Below are positions 46,096-54,794 of a stretch of DNA of 64,000 bases, one piece after another (the stretch's first letter is position 1; the number at the start of each line of letters is the position of its first letter). A program made the translations under genes and the position numbers. The notes below the pieces were generated by a model, which was not told the origin of the DNA, made no database searches, and saw nothing but the letters and a program-made list of their open reading frames with translations. Source of the stretch: an uncultured Varibaculum sp. (lineage in GTDB: Bacteria > Actinomycetota > Actinomycetes > Actinomycetales > Actinomycetaceae); assembly GCF_902489465.1 (NCBI RefSeq), contig NZ_CABTZZ010000002.1, positions 21,360-85,359 of the forward strand, written 5' to 3'.

Positions 46096-46497
46096 TTATC
46101 GGCGTTGCTTGCGCCCATAGGTGATCACTGCGCTTCCCACCCAAATGCTTAGCAGCGAAAACCCGGTCAGCCAGATATCGCGCTGACCTCCGGTTTGGGC
46201 TAGCTGCCTGGGGGCAGCCGGGGTGCTACTTGACGCCGAAGGAGGATTAATCTGCCCGGTAGGATTAGGCTCGCTAGTTTCCGGGATAGGCATCGGCGTC
46301 GTTGGGTTCACCCCAGCAGTAATCGTGACTTCTTTAGGGGTGCTACTGGTACTACGGGGAGGGCTATCCAGAGGAGCTTCCACATAATGCAAAGTTGGTT
46401 GGGGAGACGGATCCTCTGCGAAAGCAGTAGCGGTGAAAAATATAGGTACTAACGCCACGGCGGTTACCGCCCCTACCGCGCGAAACCAAGCCGCCAT
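46096..46497 (-). CDS. Small cell-wall-anchored protein with LAxTG sorting signal
   Basis: A 133-residue protein with an N-terminal signal peptide (AVGAVTAVALVPIFFTATAFAED), about 70 residues rich in Pro, Ser and Thr, and a C-terminal sortase signal: LAQTGG (residues 99-104), a hydrophobic helix (IWLTGFSLLSIWVGSAVITY) and the basic tail GRKQRR. LAxTG is the motif of class E sortases of actinobacteria. It lies between sua5 and prmC in the same direction. Its role is unknown; a wall-spanning stalk is likely. Confidence 0.85.
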   Translation of the reverse strand: MAAWFRAVGAVTAVALVPIFFTATAFAEDPSPQPTLHYVEAPLDSPPRSTSSTPKEVTITAGVNPTTPMPIPETSEPNPTGQINPPSASSSTPAAPRQLAQTGGQRDIWLTGFSLLSIWVGSAVITYGRKQRR

Positions 46498-46573
46498 TGC
46501 CGCACCCTTCTGCTATCTTCCAGCCACTTTACCTTAACGTTAGCATCATTTAAGAGAGACCTTAATCTGATCT

Positions 46574-47428
46574 TCACTTTCGTGCCAATAGATAGCGGGG
46601 ACGCCCGGTAAGATCCCGCTCCGTCCTCATCTGACTAAATCCTATTTTACCAGCGTATTCACACAGTTTTTCTCCCTGCGTAGGATCATGTTCCATCGAA
46701 AAAACTCCGCCTTTACCCAACAGTCGAAAAGCCTGATCCACGGTCTGTTTCGGGATATTAAGGCCATCCTCTCCCCCACCCCAGAGGGCGAGCGGGGGGT
46801 CCTTTAAGGCTTCTGGTTGAGTAATAGTACCGGGCGGGACATAGGGTGGGTTGCTAACCACTAGATCAAATTGCCCCGCTTGCTCTTCCCATAAACGAGG
46901 GTCAGCCACATCTGCACAACTCACACTAATGCGCCGCGCGAGCTGTGGGTAACGTTCCAGGTTTTTCCGCGCTACTCTCAAGGCTTTTTCACTAATCTCC
47001 ACCATAAAGACCGCAGCCGCAGGCAATTCTCGGGCAAGTGTCAGGGCAATAGCACCCGATCCCGCACATAAATCCGCAGCCAAGCCCGCTTCCCGTGCAC
47101 CCCGAGGACGCAACGCCAGTTCTACTAGGTACTCGGTTTCCGGCCGCACGATAAAGGCATCAGGGCTGGAGAACAAGCGAAAGGAACCGAAAAACATCTC
47201 TTTTAGCAGATGCTGCAATGGTTCGTGGCTGCAGCGCCGTTTCACCAGTTCTCGGAAATCTTGCGTCTGAGCGGGAGTTAACTCCTGGGGGGCAAACAAA
47301 AATTCGTCGGCTCCACAAGCAGCACAATAAAGCGCCATGATTTCTCGCGCCGGCTCAATTCCAGCTTCCGTATAGCGCTGGCGTGCCCAACTAAACGCCT
47401 GTGGGCGGGAGAAACCGGCTTCACTCAT
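46574..47428 (-). CDS. prmC: Release factor glutamine methyltransferase
   Basis: PrmC methylates the Gln of the GGQ motif in release factors RF1 and RF2. The 284-residue protein has VRPETEYLVELAL, the SAM site AADLCAGSGAIALTLARE and the catalytic VVSNPPYVPPG. It lies 22 bases after prfA, whose product is its substrate, a conserved pairing. Confidence 0.95.
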   Translation of the reverse strand: MSEAGFSRPQAFSWARQRYTEAGIEPAREIMALYCAACGADEFLFAPQELTPAQTQDFRELVKRRCSHEPLQHLLKEMFFGSFRLFSSPDAFIVRPETEYLVELALRPRGAREAGLAADLCAGSGAIALTLARELPAAAVFMVEISEKALRVARKNLERYPQLARRISVSCADVADPRLWEEQAGQFDLVVSNPPYVPPGTITQPEALKDPPLALWGGGEDGLNIPKQTVDQAFRLLGKGGVFSMEHDPTQGEKLCEYAGKIGFSQMRTERDLTGRPRYLLARK

Positions 47429-47450
47429 CAGATGATCCGCGCAGAATCTA

Positions 47451-48551
47451 TTAAGCTGACTGTCCCGAAAGCTGTTCTAGACGATGCTCCTCGTCAAGTT
47501 TGATCGCCGAGTCAATCACTGGCTGCAACTGTCCGTTAAGCACCTGGTCAAGGTTATAGGCCTTGTACCCGGTGCGGTGATCAGCAATCCGGTTCTCCGG
47601 GAAGTTATAGGTACGGATGCGTTCGGAGCGATCTACGGTGCGCACCTGAGAATGGCGTTGCTCTGCTGCCTCGGCCTCCCGTTTCGCCTCTTCCTCTGCC
47701 TTTAAGCGAGCCCGCAACACCCGGAACGCGGCCTCACGGTTTTGGATCTGCGACTTCTCGTTTTGCATACTAACCACGATTCCAGTGGGAATGTGGGTCA
47801 GCCGGACTGCGGAATCAGTAGTATTAACCGACTGTCCACCCGGCCCGGAGGAACGGAACACATCTACCCGCACCTCATTGGGGTCGATCTCAACCTCTCC
47901 CGCATCTTCTACCTCCGGCATCACTAATACCCCGGCAGCAGAGGTGTGAATACGTCCCTGCGACTCGGTGACCGGCACTCGCTGCACCCGGTGCACTCCG
48001 CCCTCATACTTTAGGTTCGCCCAGACTCCCTCTTCGGGGGCTACGTTCCCCTTAGCTTTTATCGCGATCTGGGCGTCTTTGATTCCGCCCAGGTCATTCA
48101 CAGTGGAGTCCATGACCTGCACGCTCCAGCCTTTGGTTTCTGCAAAACGTTCGTACATCCGCAGCAAATCCCCAGCGAAGAGGGCGGACTCATCCCCACC
48201 TGCACCCGCTTTAATCTCCATAATGACGTCACGAGCATCATCGGGATCGCGGGGTGCCAACACTTTACGCAGCTTATCTAACGCTTTACTTTCAGCCTGT
48301 TCCATCTGGGGAATCTCGGAAGCAAAATCCGGATCTTCCTTAGCCAACTCTTGGCCGGCCTGTAAATCTTCCTGCGCACTCTTCCAGGTCTCATAGGCTT
48401 TCGCTATCTGTGCCAACTGGGTGTGACGGCGACCGATTTTACGAGCCTGCTGCTGATCCTTTTGCACTTGCGGATCGCCCATCTTCATTTCCAGTTCAGT
48501 TTTTTCTGCGATGAGGGCTTCTACAGCTTCCTCGTCAATCGGCGATCCCAC
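47451..48551 (-). CDS. prfA: Peptide chain release factor 1
   Basis: RF1 recognises UAA and UAG stop codons. The 366-residue protein has the hydrolysis motif [19 protein letters not shown], and the codon-recognition tripeptide region reads VPVTES, a P-x-T as in RF1 (PAT in most) rather than the SPF of RF2. [26 protein letters not shown] near the C terminus is typical. It opens the prfA-prmC-sua5-wecA-atp string. Confidence 0.97.
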   Translation of the reverse strand: MGSPIDEEAVEALIAEKTELEMKMGDPQVQKDQQQARKIGRRHTQLAQIAKAYETWKSAQEDLQAGQELAKEDPDFASEIPQMEQAESKALDKLRKVLAPRDPDDARDVIMEIKAGAGGDESALFAGDLLRMYERFAETKGWSVQVMDSTVNDLGGIKDAQIAIKAKGNVAPEEGVWANLKYEGGVHRVQRVPVTESQGRIHTSAAGVLVMPEVEDAGEVEIDPNEVRVDVFRSSGPGGQSVNTTDSAVRLTHIPTGIVVSMQNEKSQIQNREAAFRVLRARLKAEEEAKREAEAAEQRHSQVRTVDRSERIRTYNFPENRIADHRTGYKAYNLDQVLNGQLQPVIDSAIKLDEEHRLEQLSGQSA

Positions 48552-48671
48552 AGTTGCTCCTTATAACTCTTCGCGAACTGACTTCTACTCTACGTTGCCT
48601 GCCCGCGGCTAGAAAACCAAGCCTTTCGATTGGTAAGGGTTTTCGTCTCTTCGGGCTGGGAAATAACTAAA

Positions 48672-48712
48672 TGAAATAAAAAGTGTGGCCGACGCGCGCG
48701 CCGGCCACACTT
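48672..48712 (-). terminator. Rho-independent terminator of rpmE
   Basis: An 11-bp stem AAGTGTGGCCG (48681-48691) with its complement (48702-48712) is followed on the minus strand by TTTTTATTTC. It begins 10 bases after the rpmE stop. Confidence 0.93.
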
Positions 48713-48722
48713 AAAACAAAGC

Positions 48723-48941
48723 TTACTTTTCGCGCTTGCGCTTGCCGTAACGGGCTTCGAAGCGCGCAACCCGTCCTCCGGTGTCCATAATCTTCTGCTT
48801 ACCGGTATAGAAGGGGTGGCAAGCGGAGCACACATCTACCCGCATAGTGCCGGAGGTAATGGTAGAACGGGTTTCAAAGGTGTTCCCACAGGTACAAGTA
48901 ACCGTGGTGGGAACATATTCGGGATGAATTCCCTGTTTCAT
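48723..48941 (-). CDS. rpmE: 50S ribosomal protein L31 (zinc-binding form)
   Basis: A 72-residue L31 of the zinc-binding type, with the first pair CTCG and the second [13 protein letters not shown]. Start [14 protein letters not shown] is the usual one, with CAAGGAG 6 bases upstream. In actinobacteria the zinc-free paralogue is usually under Zur; none is seen in this window. Transcription ends at the adjacent terminator. Confidence 0.97.
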   Translation of the reverse strand: MKQGIHPEYVPTTVTCTCGNTFETRSTITSGTMRVDVCSACHPFYTGKQKIMDTGGRVARFEARYGKRKREK

Positions 48942-49301
48942 GGTTTCTCCTTGAGGTTCTCAGGGCGCCGGGTCCAAATGCAGGTTACATAAGGTGAACC
49001 GGAACCGGATTTGATTATGCCACTTTGCGCGTTGGTAAAGCCAGTTCTCAGGCAAAATGTGGTGGGGGTGACCTTTTGATTTTTCTGTATCTCGTCAGTG
49101 TCCGCTATCCGGAAAAGAATTCTGATAACAATCTCATAACAGCAGGAGAATTCTAGGCTCATTACCGCTGGTCAAATAAAATAAAAAGTGGTTCTACCTG
49201 CACTGTGAGCAGACTTACCCACCCTGACTATGTTAGAAGGCTCTAAAGCCCGTTAGGATGAAGATGTTATTTGATCAGACCGTTCGGAAGCAAAGATATC
49301 G
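48942..49301. other. Intergenic region between rpmE and the L,D-transpeptidase gene
   Basis: This 360-base region should hold both divergent promoters. A long rpmE 5' leader is possible, because L31 leaders with autoregulatory RNA structures are known in actinobacteria; I cannot confirm such a structure by eye. A 74-codon minus-strand frame (48938-49162) overlaps the rpmE start and looks fortuitous. Confidence 0.35.
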
Positions 49302-50738
49302 ATGTCCAAGAATGCAAAAATAACTGTTGCCGTGATAGTTACCGCGCTGGTGGCGCTGGTCGCGGCATTCGCTATTTATGTCACCTACTACGCGATAGGG
49401 AAAAAGGCTCTGCCGGGAACCAAGGTAGGAGAAGTTAAAGTATCGGGAATGACTAGCTCCCAGATCCAAAAACAACTAGAAGTCGCCCAAACTGACTATA
49501 AAGCGACTTTCTCAGGACAGGGAATCCAAGAGAAATCTTTTACTCCCCAGGAAATCGGATACCTGTTGGACGCGAAAACTACTGCGAAAAATGCCACAGA
49601 ACGAGATAGTGCTTTCAGCTACGTCAGTAGCCTATTCACTTCCCGTCAGGTGGATATCGTTCACGACATCGATCCGGCAGTAACCAATAAACTATCGCAG
49701 TATCTGTCCAAAGATATTCCGGAAGCCAAGCCTGCTACCGAGCCGATAGTGAAAGCTAACGCGGAAGGAACCGGATTCGAAGTGGTTCCGGGTAAGAACG
49801 GGTTCGGCGTGGATACCCATACGCTGGTAGCGGCCGCCAACAAGGTTATGGACACTCAAAAGGATCAACTTTCCTCGCTAAAGGTGAGCCCAGTTAAACC
49901 ACTAGCCAGCCAAGATATGGCACAACAAATGGCGGATGCTGCCGTTAAGCTAACGGAAAACAAAGTGACGATTGCTGCGGGGAAAAAGACCTTCACCGCT
50001 GATCAAAAAGCAAAAGTTAGTTTTGTAAAAATCCCTGCAATCAGTAAAAGCGCTAAACCTGAAGCAAATCAACAGGCTATCGGAGATTGGGTTAACAAGA
50101 ATAAAGGCGAAGTTGAAGTTCCGAAGGTTGACGGGAAACGATTCGTCAATAGTGCCGGCAAAGTTCTAAAAACCGAGACCGAACCTAAAGATGGGGTGAC
50201 GGTCAGCAATGTTGAAAAACTTACCCAAGAAATAACCAAGAATTTTGCAGCTGGGCAAGACAGTTCCCTCAGCTACGAAACCCAGGTTGAAAAAGCTAGC
50301 GTCAAAGACAAAACCATTGCTGATGGCGCGGAAAAGTTAGCCTATATGGCGGCGCCGGGAGAAAAATGGATTGATGTTAACCTCTCTAACTACACGGTAA
50401 CTGGGTATGAGGGTGCTTCAGTAGTGAAGGGACCTACCTCTATGGTTCCCGGAGCTCCTGCTACCCCCACCATTAAAGGTAACTTCGCTATCGAACGTAA
50501 ATATCGTTCTAAAACCATGCGGGGATTCAATACTGACGGCAGTCGCTATGTTTCTCCGAACGTCCCCTACGCCATGTTCTTTTCGGGAGGCTACGCGCTG
50601 CACGGAGCTCCTTGGCGCGGATCCTTCGGCTGGGGAGGCCCGGGAGGATCGCATGGTTGCGTGAATATGCCGGTTGGCGGGGCTCGTGATTTCTATGAGT
50701 GGGCACCGATCGGTACCCCGGTTATATCCCACTCCTAG
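49302..50738 (+). CDS. L,D-transpeptidase with peptidoglycan-binding domains
   Basis: An exported cell-wall cross-linking enzyme of 478 residues. The N-terminal helix (KITVAVIVTALVALVAAFAIYV) anchors it in the membrane. Two related domains of about 120 residues (about 35-150 and 160-330) resemble the PG_binding_4 type found before actinobacterial YkuD domains. The catalytic YkuD domain ends the protein with HGAPWRG, the SHGCVNMP motif (catalytic Cys453) and a short tail. It makes 3-3 cross-links. It ends 4 bases into the convergent fusion gene. Confidence 0.95.
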   Translation: MSKNAKITVAVIVTALVALVAAFAIYVTYYAIGKKALPGTKVGEVKVSGMTSSQIQKQLEVAQTDYKATFSGQGIQEKSFTPQEIGYLLDAKTTAKNATERDSAFSYVSSLFTSRQVDIVHDIDPAVTNKLSQYLSKDIPEAKPATEPIVKANAEGTGFEVVPGKNGFGVDTHTLVAAANKVMDTQKDQLSSLKVSPVKPLASQDMAQQMADAAVKLTENKVTIAAGKKTFTADQKAKVSFVKIPAISKSAKPEANQQAIGDWVNKNKGEVEVPKVDGKRFVNSAGKVLKTETEPKDGVTVSNVEKLTQEITKNFAAGQDSSLSYETQVEKASVKDKTIADGAEKLAYMAAPGEKWIDVNLSNYTVTGYEGASVVKGPTSMVPGAPATPTIKGNFAIERKYRSKTMRGFNTDGSRYVSPNVPYAMFFSGGYALHGAPWRGSFGWGGPGGSHGCVNMPVGGARDFYEWAPIGTPVISHS

Positions 50739-52864
50739 TGGGATAGTAGCCAGGAAATAATCTGGTTTCCGCTGGCGCGTAGCCCGTCGTGGTGCAAATC
50801 CTCTTTCTCCAAGATATTGGCTCCCATAACCCTGCCGGTATTTAGTGATAGGGAGCGGGGAACGAAAATGTCATCGCGGTAAACCACCGCATGTACCGAA
50901 ACTTGATTATCCGCCAATCTCTGCGGGTCATAGAGTACCGGCCACTCGGTTTCCGCCGCCAAATTGTCTGCCAGTTCTGCTAGGGGCTTGAGTGCGGGAT
51001 CGCTGGCGAACACCCAGCTACCAAAATGCTCCCCGGTAAGATAATAAGGTTGGGTCTTATCGAGGGGATCGGCATTTTGGGCAAAGCCGGGAGCCTTTTC
51101 GCGAATCCGATCTGCCGCCCAGGCAGTGGGTTCCACTTCGCTTTGCGGGACAGCATTCCCGTAAATAGTTTCATGCAAGAGGGCGTAGAGGGGATCCAGA
51201 GCAAAACTGACTCGTCCTCCTACCTGTCCTAAAAACTCTTGGGTGAGGTGACGTTTCCTCCCGATGTGAACAAACGGCGCCTCGAACAGGTAGCGCAGAT
51301 TTTCCAGGCCGAGCGTGCGTCCCAGCTCCAGACCTACTTGTCTAATCCGATTGGGGGTTAGTTTTTCTCCATTAGGCAGGTATTCATCGTGTTCTAGCAC
51401 GTGGGCACAGGTTTGTCGGACTGCTTCTTCCATACCGGGCAGGGCGTAGAACTCTTGGCAACGCCGGGCGGTGGCCGCAAACGTGCGCTCATAAATCCGG
51501 TTTACCTTGGTCAGCCCCGGCAGACCCCCGGTGATATAGGCTTTTTCGATAGCCTCGGGGAAGCGAGACAGATAGGCGGTAATAATAAAGCCACCGAAGC
51601 TTTGCCCCATCACCGTCCATTTTTTTATCCCCAGGGCGTGGCGCAGTGCTTCGGCGTCCCCTACAATCTGGTCGGCGCGCATCAGTCGCAACCAAGCTCC
51701 GGCGCGGGTTCCTAGAGCAGGAATAGTGACATTATCGAGCGGGGTGGAGCGTCCAGTTCCCCGCTGGTCAAGCATGATTATCCGGTATTTTTCCAGGGCA
51801 GCGCCAAACCAGGGAGCAGACCAGTCTGCCGGACGAGAGCCTTTACACCCCGGGCCTCCTTGGAAATAAATCAGATAGGGTCGGTTTTCCTCATCATCAA
51901 GGGCGATTTCGCGGGCATAGATTTCGATATGGGTTTTCTTGATTTCCGCATCTACCCAGGGAGGTAGAAACTGCCTGTCTGCTGTCGAAATATCGGAGTT
52001 TTCCTGCGATTTTGGCCGGGTTTGTTCGCCGGGATTAACCGCAAAAAGCTCGCTCTGTACCCCGGTTTCCTGGGAATCTGCCTCTCGTTCCAGGTTTACT
52101 ACCGGGTTTTTCGCCGAATCCGGGAACAGGTTTAACGCTACTTCCGGATGGTAGAGGGGAACAGTGAGGACGTGTTCGCGGATTAGGTAACGTCCTTGAC
52201 GATATTCTTTGGGGTTAGGATTTTGGTCTAATTTCGGGTAAAGAGGACGCGCGAGGACAGATGTCGGGGCGGCCGGTTTTTGCTGGTCGTTAGTTTGGCG
52301 GCGTCCTTTTCGCCTCCGTTCTTGTACGGAACTGGCAGCACTACCACTAGCTGTATCGGAAGCTAACTCACCGGCATTCTCCTTGCCAGTATTCCAGCCT
52401 GGCCCAAAATCCGTCTGCCGAGGGGTCCCCGCCTGATATGCTTTCGCAATCGCCTGCGCATGGGAGTCTGCCTGTTCATTGAGGGGATGCCCGGCGTGCC
52501 CCTTTACCCATTCGAAGCTTACTTTTCCCCTTCTGGCAGGGTCAGATAGTAACTGATCTAGGCGTTTGACCAGTTCCAGGTTGGCTACCGGTTTACCCCC
52601 GCCAGTTTTCCACCCCTTTTTCTTCCAGCCGAACCGCCATTTCGTCAAAATATTAATCACGTACTGGGAGTCCGCCTGGATCAATAAATCATCATTCATC
52701 CCCGCAGTTTCGGTGAGTAAATCGGCTACTGCCATCAGTTCTGCCTGATTATTAGTTCCGAGCGTAAAACCACCAGCCCGCCAACAATCAGGAGACAGAT
52801 ACCAACACCAGCCGCCGGCACCTGGATTTCCGAGGGAGGAACCATCTGTTGCTGCGATAATCAT
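50735..52864 (-). CDS. Fusion of RNase HI and proline iminopeptidase-like hydrolase
   Basis: A 709-residue single frame joins two normally separate proteins. Residues 1-140 are RNase HI: TDGSSLGNPG with Asp7, NNQAELMAV with Glu42, QADSQYV with Asp65, KGHAGHPLNEQAD with His123 and Asp133, so all catalytic residues are present. A charged linker (140-220) follows. Residues 222-709 form an S33 peptidase: IREHVLTVPLYHPE, FQGGPGCKG, LDQRGTGRSTP, the nucleophile GQSFGG (Ser422) and LHHDGLRAS with the His near the end. A 60-residue acidic insert splits the peptidase after its first strand. Each half looks functional. Confidence 0.93.
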   Translation of the reverse strand: MIIAATDGSSLGNPGAGGWCWYLSPDCWRAGGFTLGTNNQAELMAVADLLTETAGMNDDLLIQADSQYVINILTKWRFGWKKKGWKTGGGKPVANLELVKRLDQLLSDPARRGKVSFEWVKGHAGHPLNEQADSHAQAIAKAYQAGTPRQTDFGPGWNTGKENAGELASDTASGSAASSVQERRRKGRRQTNDQQKPAAPTSVLARPLYPKLDQNPNPKEYRQGRYLIREHVLTVPLYHPEVALNLFPDSAKNPVVNLEREADSQETGVQSELFAVNPGEQTRPKSQENSDISTADRQFLPPWVDAEIKKTHIEIYAREIALDDEENRPYLIYFQGGPGCKGSRPADWSAPWFGAALEKYRIIMLDQRGTGRSTPLDNVTIPALGTRAGAWLRLMRADQIVGDAEALRHALGIKKWTVMGQSFGGFIITAYLSRFPEAIEKAYITGGLPGLTKVNRIYERTFAATARRCQEFYALPGMEEAVRQTCAHVLEHDEYLPNGEKLTPNRIRQVGLELGRTLGLENLRYLFEAPFVHIGRKRHLTQEFLGQVGGRVSFALDPLYALLHETIYGNAVPQSEVEPTAWAADRIREKAPGFAQNADPLDKTQPYYLTGEHFGSWVFASDPALKPLAELADNLAAETEWPVLYDPQRLADNQVSVHAVVYRDDIFVPRSLSLNTGRVMGANILEKEDLHHDGLRASGNQIISWLLSH

Positions 52865-52899
52865 CTTCGCTCTCCTAACTGCACACCTGGAAAATTAGA

Positions 52900-52935
52900 A
52901 TAACCTGGGGACGCCTCCCGGCGTCCCCAGGTTAT
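52900..52935 (-). terminator. Terminator of purH
   Basis: A perfect 15-bp stem ATAACCTGGGGACGC (52900-52914) with its complement (52921-52935), loop of six. The tail on the minus strand is TCTAATTTTCC, a weak T-run, so efficiency is uncertain. Confidence 0.75.
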
Positions 52936-53048
52936 CAGTACAGAATCAGATTAACCGCTAGGGCAAAGCAATTTTTCACTCAGCCCGATGCTGCATTCAC
53001 CGCATCTAAAACTCGCGATTATCGAGTCTCAATCCACCACTTAGCAGC

Positions 53049-54659
53049 CTAGTGCCAGAAATGGCGGGTACCGGTCAGGTACAGAGTTACGCCTGCTTCT
53101 TGACAGGCTTTGATGGTGTCTTCGTCGCGAATCGATCCACCGGGCTGCACAATGGCTTTCACACCTGCCTCAATGAGGGATTGAGGACCATCAGCGAAGG
53201 GGAAGAACGCATCGGAGGCAGCCACCGAGCCGCGTGCCCGCTCGGGGGTAGCTTCACCTTCCGCTACCTGTCCCAAAGTATTTGCCCGTTGAATCGCCAG
53301 GGCGCAAGAATCTACGCGGTTCACTTGCCCCATCCCGATACCTACAGTGGCCTGTTCTTTTGCCAGCAAAATGGCATTTGACTTCACTGCCCGCACTGCT
53401 TTCCAAGCAAAAGCTAAATCTGCCAGAGTGGCATCATCAGCTGCTGTGCCAGCCGCCAAAGTCCAATTTTCGGGATTGTCGCCCTCGGCCTGCAACCGGT
53501 CGCGAGTTTGCGCCAACATTCCCCCACTGATCTGCCGGAATTCCCATTCCATCGGGGCATCTGCGTCAATCCGCAAAATCCGCAGATTCTTCTTGGTCTG
53601 CAGCAGCTCAAGTGCCTCTGCTTCATATTCGGGGGCAATAATCACTTCGGTGAAAATCGGTTTCACCTGCTGCGCCATTTGCAAAGTGACCTCACGGTTA
53701 CAGGCAATCACCCCGCCATAGGCCGATAGCGGATCGCAGCCGTGCGCCAACAAGTGCGCCTTCGCTACATCCTCGGCAACTGCAATCCCGCAGGGGTTAG
53801 CGTGTTTGATTACCGCCACGCAAGGCTCGCTATGGTCGGTAGCCGCCCGCCAAGCCGCATCGGCATCGGTGTAGTTGTTGTAGCTCATAGGCTTTCCACC
53901 CAGCTGTTCTGCCTGCGCCAGGCCGCCCTCTTCATCGGTGAAACGATAGACGGCGGCCTCCTGATGCGGATTCTCCCCATAGCGCAAACTGTGTAATTCC
54001 TTCAGCTGCGGTTTCCACTGTTCCAAGTTAGGCAGGGCGCTGCTAGCAGTAGCCTCGCCCTCACCCTTTAGTTGCTTCGCAAACCAGGAGGAAATCTGGA
54101 TGTCATAAATAGCGGTGTGGTTGAAAGCCGTAGCTGCGAGTTCGCGGCGCTCCGCAGCAGTGAATCCCCCACGCTGCAGGGCAGCAGCTAAATCGTCGTA
54201 GGAACTGGGATCGACAATCACCGCTACATCGGCGTGATTCTTGGCGGCCGCCCGAATCATTGACGGCCCGCCGATATCAATTTTTTCAATGCAATCCGCA
54301 AACCCGGCACCGGAAGCTACCGTGTCCGCAAAGGGATAAAGATTGCAAACCACCAGGTCAATCGGGGTTACTTTCAGTTCTTCTAGCTGGGCAACGTGGG
54401 CAGGTAGCTCCCGGTTAGCCAAAATCCCAGCATGAATCAGGGGGTGCAGAGTTTTTACCCGTCCATCGAGACATTCGGGAAACCCGGTTACCTGGGAAAC
54501 TTCAGTTACCGCTACCCCGGCAGCGGCAATGACTTGCGCGGTAGAACCGGTGGAAATAATTTCAACCCCAGCTGCCTGTAGATTTTTCGCCAGTTTATCG
54601 AGGCCGGTTTTATCGTAGACACTGACCAGGGCACGTTTAATGGGTTTTATTTCGCTCAT
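53049..54659 (-). CDS. purH: Bifunctional AICAR formyltransferase/IMP cyclohydrolase
   Basis: PurH performs the last two steps of IMP synthesis. Start at 54659 ([20 protein letters not shown]) gives 536 residues; a frame eight codons longer exists. The IMP cyclohydrolase domain is N-terminal ([23 protein letters not shown]), the formyltransferase C-terminal ([25 protein letters not shown], ending in TGTRHFWH). No purN is adjacent, although it commonly lies here in actinobacteria. Confidence 0.97.
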   Translation of the reverse strand: MSEIKPIKRALVSVYDKTGLDKLAKNLQAAGVEIISTGSTAQVIAAAGVAVTEVSQVTGFPECLDGRVKTLHPLIHAGILANRELPAHVAQLEELKVTPIDLVVCNLYPFADTVASGAGFADCIEKIDIGGPSMIRAAAKNHADVAVIVDPSSYDDLAAALQRGGFTAAERRELAATAFNHTAIYDIQISSWFAKQLKGEGEATASSALPNLEQWKPQLKELHSLRYGENPHQEAAVYRFTDEEGGLAQAEQLGGKPMSYNNYTDADAAWRAATDHSEPCVAVIKHANPCGIAVAEDVAKAHLLAHGCDPLSAYGGVIACNREVTLQMAQQVKPIFTEVIIAPEYEAEALELLQTKKNLRILRIDADAPMEWEFRQISGGMLAQTRDRLQAEGDNPENWTLAAGTAADDATLADLAFAWKAVRAVKSNAILLAKEQATVGIGMGQVNRVDSCALAIQRANTLGQVAEGEATPERARGSVAASDAFFPFADGPQSLIEAGVKAIVQPGGSIRDEDTIKACQEAGVTLYLTGTRHFWH

Positions 54660-54794
54660 GACGTGGGAATCCTTTTGTTGCATTCTTTGTCCAGCCCAGG
54701 CGAGCGACTGTCCTTTTACGTTCCCCAGTGGTTATCCACTTTTTTCGCCAGTCACGTTAAAACCAGTCTACCCTGCTAACTCCAGCTGCGAAAG

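Noticed and set aside
48938..49162. 74-codon minus-strand frame overlapping the rpmE start
   Set aside because: No ribosome site or recognisable motif; it overlaps the rpmE start and is best seen as leader sequence.
49302..50738. Class A sortase or D,D-transpeptidase
   Set aside because: The SHGCVN motif and YkuD C terminus are of the L,D-transpeptidase family.
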